Of a DNA stretch of 64,000 nucleotides, positions 25,375 to 31,787 are shown piece by piece. The position numbers were made by a program, and so were the translations under genes. The stretch is taken from positions 1 to 64,000 of the forward strand of contig NZ_JOFJ01000020.1 of NCBI RefSeq assembly GCF_000718255.1, read 5' to 3'. Each line of letters starts with the position of its first letter. The stretch's first letter is position 1. The DNA is from Spirillospora albida. Its GTDB lineage: Bacteria > Actinomycetota > Actinomycetes > Streptosporangiales > Streptosporangiaceae. Below the pieces are notes generated by a model. The model was given only the letters and a program-made list of their open reading frames with translations. It was not told the origin of the DNA and did no database searches.

Positions 25375-25425
25375 ACGCCCGCCGGGCCGGGGTGGGGGGT
25401 CGCACTGGACGAACCCGGCGGGCGT
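25375..25425 (-). terminator. Terminator hairpin after the gene at 25432
   Basis: ACGCCCGCCGGG (25375-25386) pairs with CCCGGCGGGCGT (25414-25425), a perfect 12-bp stem 7 bp after the stop of the minus-strand gene at 25432. It probably ends that transcript; there is no U-tract, as is common in high-GC actinomycetes. Confidence 0.55.
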
Positions 25426-25431
25426 CGCGCC

Positions 25432-25740
25432 TCAGCCGGGATCGCGGCCGTCCGTGCCGTGGCCCTCCGTGCGGTGGCTCGGGGCCTCGGGGGCCGGGTC
25501 GCGCCGGTTGCGCTGGGACGGGCTGCCGCGCACGACGCCGCCCATGACGTCGCCGCGATGGGCGAGCCCGTCATCCTTCGCCCCGGGCCGGACGCGCCGC
25601 CGGGACGCGGCGATCGTCATTCCGATCCACAGGACGAGGGCGAGGAAGACGGCGATCGGGCCGATGATCCAGAGGTAGACGTCGCCGGTCGGCGAGCTCT
25701 CCGCCGCAACGGCGGCCGTCACGGATGCGATCACTGGCAT
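25432..25740 (-). CDS. Small membrane protein (paralogue of the gene at 23716)
   Basis: A 102-residue protein with one membrane helix (VYLWIIGPIAVFLALVLWIGM, about 21-41) and a hydrophilic, basic, Pro/Arg/Gly-rich tail. ATG 25740 has AGGAGG 11 bases upstream. It shares the ESSPTG-helix-RRRVRPG-RGDVMGG architecture with the gene at 23716. Not otherwise recognised. Confidence 0.55.
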   Translation of the reverse strand: MPVIASVTAAVAAESSPTGDVYLWIIGPIAVFLALVLWIGMTIAASRRRVRPGAKDDGLAHRGDVMGGVVRGSPSQRNRRDPAPEAPSHRTEGHGTDGRDPG

Positions 25741-25805
25741 GGGAGTCCACCTCCTGCTGGACCCTCTACCCACCGTCCGGTTTTCAACCACCCGGAGAGG
25801 GGGCC

Positions 25806-27572
25806 CTACATGCCGCGGGACTGGGAGATCGAACCGGATGTGGTGAGGGTGAAGACCCGCATCGACTCGGCGAACTTCGACAGGTCCCATTCGGCGGGGC
25901 CCTCGTACCAGTAGAGGTTGTCGGCGCCCTCGGCCCGCTCCCCGGCGTCCTCGACGACGGCCGCCCAGGTCGGGACGGTGTCGAACACGACGGCGTACGG
26001 GAGGAACCGGGAGAACAGGGCGATCCGCTGCTGCGAGGGGAGATCGGCGTCCGCGCCGTCGAGGGAGCCGCGCTCGAGGTAGGCGCGGAACCCGATGGTG
26101 TGCGCGAGGACGGTGGCGCCGCGGGCGGTCTTCGCCGGCATGAACTGGCCGCCATAGGCCAGCGCCGCGCCCGCGATGATCACGGCGAGGCCGGCCAGCG
26201 CGACATCGGTGGTGAGGGCGAGCGCGACGGTGCCGGCGACCCCGAGGACGGTCAGCACGATGCCGGTGATCGTCCAGCGGGACCGGACGGTGTCGGGACG
26301 CCGGGCGAACCAGCCCTGCGCGACCACGTCGTCGTACATCGCGGAGCGGACCTTGGCGAGTTGCGTCGCGAACGTACCGCCGAGCGCGGACAGCTTGACC
26401 GCGTCGCGGGCCGTGCCGTCGGGGGAGGTGAACAGCGCGTCGCGGAGCAGCCGCTCGTAGGGCAGGAGGTCGTCGACGGGACGGTCCAGGCGGCGCAGCG
26501 TCCAGTCGAGGCGGCCGGTGACGGCGCGGTCGTCCTCCTCGATCAGCAGGTAGCCGCGGACGGCGAGGTCGACGATCGTGGCGGTGACGTCGATGACGTC
26601 GGCCTGCTCGTCGATCAGCGTGCCGATCTGGCCGGGCCGGACGCCGTCCGGCGGCTCGAACTCGCTGCCGGCGAGGGGCGCGTGGTCGCCCTCGGCGGCC
26701 TTCTTCCCGACGATCCGGGCGTCGCGTCCGCGCAGCAGGTACAGGGCGAGGAGGCCGCCGCCGAGCAGCACCAGGACGCCGAGCAGCGCGCCCGCGGTGA
26801 CGGCGTTGACGGAGAACGCGGTCGCGACGGTGTGCCGGCGCTCGTGCAGCGCCTTGCCGCCGGTCGTCCCGGCGGGCAGGCCCGCGACGACGGTGAGGTA
26901 CTCGCCGGGCAGCATCTTGCGCTGGCTGTACACGCCCTGCGTCCGGGTGTGGTTCATGTAGTACTGCGTGCAGCCGATGGTGCTCTCCAGCGGCCCGGAG
27001 AAGCAGTTGACGTGCCGGATCGCCGTGCCCGCCGCGACGGTCGCGCGCGCCTCGTCGACCGGGACGTCCCAGCCGCCCGCGGCGGCCCAGCGCAGCTCCT
27101 CCAGCGTCCCCATCGGGGCGATCGCGCCGCGCAGGTCGTACTCCAGGACGACCGTGCGCTGCCCGTTCAGCGCCCCGTCCCCGGAGACCCTGACGGTGGT
27201 GCGGACGCCCTCGGTCGAGGTCGAGACGCGGGTGGGGCCGCCGTCCGGGCTGCTCGCCCGCACGTTCTCGATCTTGTAGACGCGGTCCTCGGTGACGCTC
27301 TCGTGGACGCGCGCGACGTAGGTCCGGGCGAGGCTCTTCCCGCCGTCGAACCGGTAGACGACGGTCTCCTTGACCCGGGTCACGCCGCCCCGGCCGGTGG
27401 TCAGCACCACGTCGTCCTTGATGACCCGCCCGGAGGCCGCCCCGACGGCGCGGTCCGCTGCGGCGGGTCCGTGCGCGGGGGCCCCGGCGGCGGCCGGAGC
27501 GGCGGCGGCCAGAGGGAGGAAGGCGACGGACGCCACGGTCAGCAAGCGACACATCGCCGCAAGAGCAGACAT
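25806..27572 (-). CDS. DUF2207 family membrane protein
   Basis: A 588-residue exported membrane protein. The N terminus is a signal peptide (MCRLLTVASVAFLPLAAAAP after a short leader), followed by an extracytoplasmic beta-rich DUF2207 domain (VYRFDGGKSLARTY, VVLEYDLRGAI, FSGPLEST). A membrane helix lies near 255-280, with a long cytoplasmic region, two more helices near 450-490 and a cytoplasmic end (FSRFLPYAVVFD). DUF2207 proteins are widespread in actinobacteria and their role is unknown. It is divergent from the zinc metallopeptidase gene with only 42 bp between the starts. Confidence 0.82.
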   Translation of the reverse strand: MSALAAMCRLLTVASVAFLPLAAAAPAAAGAPAHGPAAADRAVGAASGRVIKDDVVLTTGRGGVTRVKETVVYRFDGGKSLARTYVARVHESVTEDRVYKIENVRASSPDGGPTRVSTSTEGVRTTVRVSGDGALNGQRTVVLEYDLRGAIAPMGTLEELRWAAAGGWDVPVDEARATVAAGTAIRHVNCFSGPLESTIGCTQYYMNHTRTQGVYSQRKMLPGEYLTVVAGLPAGTTGGKALHERRHTVATAFSVNAVTAGALLGVLVLLGGGLLALYLLRGRDARIVGKKAAEGDHAPLAGSEFEPPDGVRPGQIGTLIDEQADVIDVTATIVDLAVRGYLLIEEDDRAVTGRLDWTLRRLDRPVDDLLPYERLLRDALFTSPDGTARDAVKLSALGGTFATQLAKVRSAMYDDVVAQGWFARRPDTVRSRWTITGIVLTVLGVAGTVALALTTDVALAGLAVIIAGAALAYGGQFMPAKTARGATVLAHTIGFRAYLERGSLDGADADLPSQQRIALFSRFLPYAVVFDTVPTWAAVVEDAGERAEGADNLYWYEGPAEWDLSKFAESMRVFTLTTSGSISQSRGM

Positions 27573-27614
27573 GGGCGCAAATCGTAGCGGGAACGCGTGG
27601 CATGATCCTGCGCT

Positions 27615-28595
27615 ATGGCAGGTCATCACCCACCGCCGGCTCCGGCGCCGCAGTACGGCCGGCCTGCCCCCGGGCCGCCGCCGGGGCCGCCGTACCGGTA
27701 CACGCCGCCGCGCCGCCCGCCGCGCCGCCCGCCGCGCCGCTCGGCCGGGGGCGCGGCCGCGGCCGTGATCGGCGGGCTGGCCTCGCTGGTCGTCGTGGTC
27801 GCGGTGGGTTTCGCCGCGTTCGCGAGCGACGGTGCCATCGGCCTGCGGACGGGCGGGGCGCGGGCGGCGGAGACGGCCGACCGCGCGGCCGCCACCGACA
27901 GCAGGCTGTACGCGACCGGCCCGCTGACGCCGGTGGGCTGCCGCGTCCCGCCGATCTCGGACGGATCGGCGTCGATGCGGCGTTTCATGGACGTTCTCAG
28001 CGACTGCCTCGACAGCTCGTGGCGGCGGCAGTTCGGCAAGGCGGACCTGGCGTTCGAGCCGCCCGAGCGCGTGTTCTGGGACGCGCCGGGCCGCAGCCCC
28101 TGCGGGACGTATCCGAACCCGGGCGCGTCGGCGTTCTACTGCCCGGCCAACAACTCGATCTATGTGGGGGCCGGCCACATCGTGGAGACGTCCGGGCGCG
28201 AGCCGCTGGAGAACTTCGCGGTGTTCGCCCGGGTGATCGCGCACGAGTACGGCCACCACGTCCAGGAGCGGTCGGGGATCCTGGCGTACGGGCACCGGCT
28301 GATGGAGACCTCCGACGCCGCGGCCCGGACGGAGGCGAGCCGCCGCATCGAACTGCAGGCGCAGTGCTTCGCGGGCGCGTTCCTCGGCGCGGAGCGGGCC
28401 ACCCTCCCGATGACCCGCGCCCAGTACGCCGCCATGATCGTGGACGTGCGCGGCAGGGGCGACGAGCGGCTCCCGCCCGACCAGCGCGACCACGGCTCGG
28501 GGCGCACCTACGCCGGCTGGGTGGGCACGGGGTTCTCGGGCCGGCGGCTGGCCGTCTGCAACACCTGGACGGTCCCGTCCGCCGACGTCGACTAG
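27615..28595 (+). CDS. Neutral zinc metallopeptidase (YpfJ family)
   Basis: A 326-residue predicted exported peptidase. It has a Pro/Arg-rich cytoplasmic N terminus, one membrane anchor at about 47-70 and an extracytoplasmic domain with VIAHEYGHHVQ (HExxH zinc site). Downstream, RIELQAQCFAGAF supplies the third-ligand Glu region typical of this family. Four or more cysteines could form disulfides. CATGAT ending 8 bases before the ATG suggests leaderless expression. Substrate unknown. Confidence 0.86.
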   Translation: MAGHHPPPAPAPQYGRPAPGPPPGPPYRYTPPRRPPRRPPRRSAGGAAAAVIGGLASLVVVVAVGFAAFASDGAIGLRTGGARAAETADRAAATDSRLYATGPLTPVGCRVPPISDGSASMRRFMDVLSDCLDSSWRRQFGKADLAFEPPERVFWDAPGRSPCGTYPNPGASAFYCPANNSIYVGAGHIVETSGREPLENFAVFARVIAHEYGHHVQERSGILAYGHRLMETSDAAARTEASRRIELQAQCFAGAFLGAERATLPMTRAQYAAMIVDVRGRGDERLPPDQRDHGSGRTYAGWVGTGFSGRRLAVCNTWTVPSADVD

Positions 28596-28709
28596 CCGCG
28601 GTTAAAGGCGTCCGCAATGCCGCGCGCCGGCTTGACGGCACCGCGCACATGGCTCCTGACCTGGGTATTCACCATCTGTGAGCGGTGTCACGGCCAAGTG
28701 CTAGCAAGC

Positions 28710-28729
28710 GTGCTTGCAATTGCAAGCAC
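28710..28729. promoter_or_regulatory. Perfect 20-bp palindrome, likely operator of the XRE regulator
   Basis: GTGCTTGCAATTGCAAGCAC is a perfect palindrome 20 bp before the chosen start of the XRE gene. Immediately upstream, GCAAGC-GT-GCTTGC (28704-28717) forms an overlapping second inverted repeat, so three GCAAGC half-sites are stacked. Position and symmetry fit autoregulation by the adjacent regulator. Confidence 0.65.
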
Positions 28730-28748
28730 CATGACGCAGGGTGGAGAC

Positions 28749-29153
28749 ATGGCAAGTTCGAAGGTCGGCTCGATCGGGGAGTACATCCGGGAGCAGCGGA
28801 CGCGGGCGAAGATCTCGCTCCGCCAGCTCGCGGACGTCTCGGGCATCTCCAACCCGTATCTGAGCCAGATCGAGCGAGGGCTGCGCAAGCCGAGCGCCGA
28901 GATCCTGCAGCAGATCGCCAAGGGTCTGCGGATCTCCGCCGAGGCGCTGTACGTGCAGGCCGGGATCCTCGAGGAACGCGAGGCCGACACCGATGTGCAG
29001 GCCGCGCTCCGCGCCGATCTCGTCCTGACCGAGCGCCAGAAGCAGGTGATGCTCGACATCTACGCGTCGTTCCTCAAGGAGAACGAGGCCATCGGCGTGC
29101 CCGGTCCCGGGCACGCGGCTCCGGAAGAGGACGGAAGGGAAGAGGTCGGATGA
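28749..29153 (+). CDS. XRE-family regulator upstream of hbhA-like gene
   Basis: A 134-residue helix-turn-helix protein (IGEYIREQRTRAKISLRQLA, SGISNPYLSQIERGLRKPS) with a short helical C-terminal region. It corresponds in position and character to the small regulator next to hbhA in mycobacteria (Rv0474). ATG 28749 is chosen because GTGGAGAC precedes it; ATG 28731 is an alternative that would overlap the palindromic operator. Its stop overlaps the next start (ATGA), giving translational coupling. Confidence 0.87.
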   Translation: MASSKVGSIGEYIREQRTRAKISLRQLADVSGISNPYLSQIERGLRKPSAEILQQIAKGLRISAEALYVQAGILEEREADTDVQAALRADLVLTERQKQVMLDIYASFLKENEAIGVPGPGHAAPEEDGREEVG

Positions 29154-29620
29154 CGCTGGCCAGCACGCTCCGCGAGAACAAGGCCGTCTACGCCGTGGCC
29201 GGCGCCGGCGACTTCGCGGTCGAGAAGCTCCGCGAGGTCCCCGAGCAGGTCGGCAAGGCCCGTGAGACGGCGACGAAGTACCAGGGCGAGGTCCGCGAGA
29301 CCGTCGACCGGTACCGGGTCCAGGTCCGCGAGGCCGTGGACCGCTACCGCGGCGAGGTCCGCGAGAACCTCGACAAGGTGCAGGACCGGGTGGACACCAA
29401 GGACCTGCCGGGCGCGGCCGTCGCGTACGTCACGCACGTCGGCACCCGCACCGTCGAGTTCATCGACGAGCTCGCCGAGCGCGGCCGGAAGGTCGTGCAC
29501 CGCGAGGCCGAGGAGATCGCCGAGATCACCGAGGCGAACAAGGAGATCACCCAGGCGAAGCCCGCCGCCAAGGCGCGGACCGCGCAGCGCAAGCCCGCTG
29601 CGAAGAAGACCGACGCCTGA
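29150..29620 (+). CDS. HbhA-like heparin-binding hemagglutinin homologue
   Basis: A 156-residue helical, lysine-tailed protein resembling mycobacterial HbhA (Rv0475). It has a long coiled coil with three 11-residue repeats (YQGEVRETVDR, YRVQVREAVDR, YRGEVRENLDK) at about 41-73, then an AxAYVTHVGT segment and an Ala/Lys/Pro-rich C terminus (KPAAKARTAQRKPAAKK). In mycobacteria that basic tail binds heparan sulfate and is methylated, and the protein also affects lipid domains and cell-wall growth. In a non-pathogen the latter role is more likely. The locus order regulator-hbhA-DUF2516 matches mycobacteria. Confidence 0.8.
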   Translation: MTLASTLRENKAVYAVAGAGDFAVEKLREVPEQVGKARETATKYQGEVRETVDRYRVQVREAVDRYRGEVRENLDKVQDRVDTKDLPGAAVAYVTHVGTRTVEFIDELAERGRKVVHREAEEIAEITEANKEITQAKPAAKARTAQRKPAAKKTDA

Positions 29621-29635
29621 GCGACGGATCGGCGC

Positions 29636-29673
29636 GAGCGGGCCCGGCCGGGAACCCCCGGCCGGGCCCGCTC
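29636..29673 (+). terminator. Strong terminator after the hbhA-like gene
   Basis: A perfect 17-bp stem (29636-29652 with 29657-29673) with a 4-base loop begins 16 bp after the stop codon and is followed by GTCCTTCCCC. One of the strongest hairpins in the window. Confidence 0.8.
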
Positions 29674-29789
29674 GTCCTTCCCCTGACCTGTCCGCGCTGA
29701 ATACCCTGGACAGGGCGCATAAGGTTGGGGCAGCGATCCGTGAGCGACGTGGAGTCGCCGTCCGAGACAGGCAGGAGTGCTGATCGCCG

Positions 29790-30158
29790 GTGGCGAGCTT
29801 CGGTGTGCTGGACTACTTCTTCTGGCTTCTTCTGGTCATCGCCTTCGCGATGGAGGCGTACGCGCTGTTCGACGCGCTGACCGTGCCCGAGAACGCGTAC
29901 TCGGCGGCGGGCAAGCAGAGCAAGAAGCTCTGGATGATCATCCTGATCGTCGCGGTGGTGCTCGGCGCGGTGCACGCGATCGCGCCGTTCGCGCTCGGGG
30001 CGTCGCCGATCATGCTGCTGCTCGGCATCCTGCCGGTCGCCGCGTTCATCGGGGCGGCGGTCTACCTGGCCGACGTCCGCCCCGCCGTCGCCCCGTACAA
30101 GAAGCGCGGCGGCGGCCGCGGCGGCAAGTCGAACATGGGGCCCTACGGCCCCTGGTGA
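29790..30158 (+). CDS. DUF2516 family membrane protein
   Basis: A 122-residue protein with three membrane segments (about 7-27, 48-68 and 73-95) and a basic Gly-rich C terminus. It matches the DUF2516 protein downstream of hbhA in mycobacteria (Rv0476), so the three-gene order is conserved. GTG 29790 lacks a well-spaced ribosome site (AGGAG is about 13 bases upstream), so the exact start is uncertain. The 3' end overlaps the convergent SGNH gene by 16 bp. Confidence 0.8.
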   Translation: MASFGVLDYFFWLLLVIAFAMEAYALFDALTVPENAYSAAGKQSKKLWMIILIVAVVLGAVHAIAPFALGASPIMLLLGILPVAAFIGAAVYLADVRPAVAPYKKRGGGRGGKSNMGPYGPW

Positions 30159-30943
30159 CCGCCGCCCGCCGGGGTCGGAGCCGCCGGGGTCGGGGCCGTC
30201 GAGGTGACCTTCGTCCGGCCGAGGACCGGCCGCGCCAGGCCGAGGTCGCGCAGGTCGGCGACCAGGCGGTCGGCGATGTAGCGGTTGCCCGCCGGGTTCG
30301 GATGGGTGCCGTCCCTGCGGATGTACCGCACCGCGTTCCCCGTCCGCTTCCGGACGTTCCCGGTGATCCACCGCTCGGCCAGCGGGTCGATGAACGGGAT
30401 CCCGAGCTCGGCCGCGACGATCCGGAGCTCGTCCCGGACGCGCAGCGACTTCGGCCCGGGGTCGCCGCCCCACATGGGGCCGATCAGCAGCAGCTGCGCC
30501 TTCGGCCAGCGCTGGTGGGCCCGCGTGAGCAGCGTCCGCGCGTTCCGCCCGGCGAGCCGCGGCGCGTACCAGACGTCGTTGTGGCCGCCGGAGAACACGA
30601 CCATGTCGGGGGTCGGCCGCCAGGCGAGCTGCTCGTCGAACAGCATGCCGAAGTTCCTGCGGGTGAGGCCCGTCCCGACGAACCCGGTGCCGGCGTGCCC
30701 GGCGAGGACGATCTGCCAGCCGAGCGTCCGGGCGGCCTCGGCGGCGTAGGCGCGCTCCGGGGTGATGCCGCGGATGCCCATCGTGTAGCTGTCGCCGAGG
30801 AAGAACACCACGGGCGCGCGGTGGACGGGCTCGGCGAGGGCGGTGCCGCGGCCGCCCGTGCGGTACGGCGCCGCGGAGCCGACGCAGAACCCGACCGTGA
30901 GCAGGACGGCGAGACCGGAGACGGCGAGTCGTGAGCGGGGCAA
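30143..30943 (-). CDS. Exported SGNH/GDSL hydrolase
   Basis: A 266-residue secreted esterase- or lipase-type hydrolase. A signal or anchor helix lies at about 6-26. SGNH blocks are all present: block I FFLGDSYTMG (Ser nucleophile), block II region GTGFVG, block III GGHND, block V DGTHPNPAGN (Asp and His). The Thr/Pro/Ala-rich C terminus looks like an extracellular linker. Substrates of such enzymes include acyl esters of polysaccharides and lipids; none can be named here. Confidence 0.86.
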   Translation of the reverse strand: MPRSRLAVSGLAVLLTVGFCVGSAAPYRTGGRGTALAEPVHRAPVVFFLGDSYTMGIRGITPERAYAAEAARTLGWQIVLAGHAGTGFVGTGLTRRNFGMLFDEQLAWRPTPDMVVFSGGHNDVWYAPRLAGRNARTLLTRAHQRWPKAQLLLIGPMWGGDPGPKSLRVRDELRIVAAELGIPFIDPLAERWITGNVRKRTGNAVRYIRRDGTHPNPAGNRYIADRLVADLRDLGLARPVLGRTKVTSTAPTPAAPTPAGGGHQGP

Positions 30944-31064
30944 GGGGGCGGGGCCTCTCTCGGATCCAGGGGAGGCGAACAGGGCGGCGGGATCCGAGGG
31001 CGGTGACCTCGGCCGGACGGCATATTAGCCGGTCACGGGCCACTTCGGGGCGAATCCGGCGGCT

Positions 31065-31724
31065 CTAGGCGTCCGGCGTGCGGCGCAGCGCCTCGACCGA
31101 CCCGAGGCCGTTCTCGACGATCGTGAGGGCCCGGTCGAGGGCCACCCGCATCGAGCGGGGCTCGTACCCGTTCCGGCGGCAGTGCACGATGACGGCCTGC
31201 ATGCCGCCGACCGCGATGCCGGACGCGGCGACGGCGTCGATCTCGTCGAGGCCGGGGCACAGCTCGCGCAGCAGCTCCTCGATGGTCTGCTGGGTGTCGG
31301 TCATCCGCTGGAGCGCGCGCGCCTGGAGGCCGGGCCGCTCCAGGATCAGGCCGACCTGGACGGCGCTGTACGCGCCGTGCTCGCTGACGATCGCCTCCAG
31401 GACGGCGACGACGCTGTGCCGGATCGTCTCCAGCGGCGGCTCGTCCGCCGGGCGGTGCGCGAGGCGGTCGGCGACCTCGGCGAGCCGGTCGTCGATCTCG
31501 GCGAAGACGACGTCCTCCTTGCTGGGGAAGTAGCTGAAGAACGTGCGGGGGGACACCTCGGCCGCGGCCGCGATGTCGGCGATCGTCGTCTCCTCGTAGC
31601 CGCGCTCGGCGAACAGGCGCAGGGCGGCGCCGGCGATCGCGCGCCGGGTGCGCTCCTTCTTCCGCTCGCGCAGGCCCTGCTCCGGCGGAGCGCTCGCGGG
31701 CTCGGCGTGATGCATGTCACTCAT
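31065..31724 (-). CDS. TetR-family regulator
   Basis: A 219-residue repressor with the TetR helix-turn-helix (RRAIAGAALRLFAERGYEETTIADIAAAAEVSPRTFFSYF read from about 24 to 63) and a ligand domain. The start at MSDMHH (31724) is preferred over the frame's first ATG (31748), which lies inside the operator repeats. It is divergent from the MMPL exporter and most likely represses it and itself through the sites at 31736-31764. Confidence 0.88.
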   Translation of the reverse strand: MSDMHHAEPASAPPEQGLRERKKERTRRAIAGAALRLFAERGYEETTIADIAAAAEVSPRTFFSYFPSKEDVVFAEIDDRLAEVADRLAHRPADEPPLETIRHSVVAVLEAIVSEHGAYSAVQVGLILERPGLQARALQRMTDTQQTIEELLRELCPGLDEIDAVAASGIAVGGMQAVIVHCRRNGYEPRSMRVALDRALTIVENGLGSVEALRRTPDA

Positions 31725-31735
31725 TTTACCACGGC

Positions 31736-31764
31736 TGCAATTTTGCATCTATTGCAATTCTGCA
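31736..31764. promoter_or_regulatory. Tandem TetR operator between regulator and MMPL gene
   Basis: Two near-identical sites, TGCAATTTTGCA (31736-31747) and TGCAATTCTGCA (31753-31764), each an imperfect palindrome, are spaced 17 bp apart in the 63-bp divergent gap. The spacing and location fit co-operative binding of TetR dimers over both promoters. Confidence 0.68.
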
Positions 31765-31787
31765 CGGCTGCATGTTGTCCTGGTGCC

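Noticed and set aside
25725..27587. Long plus-strand frame opposite the DUF2207 gene
   Set aside because: Composition is repetitive and hydrophilic with no motif; the minus-strand gene has a signal peptide and membrane helices.
31748..31748. Upstream ATG as start of the TetR gene at 31065
   Set aside because: It would place the N terminus inside the tandem operator boxes and adds residues unlike the family.
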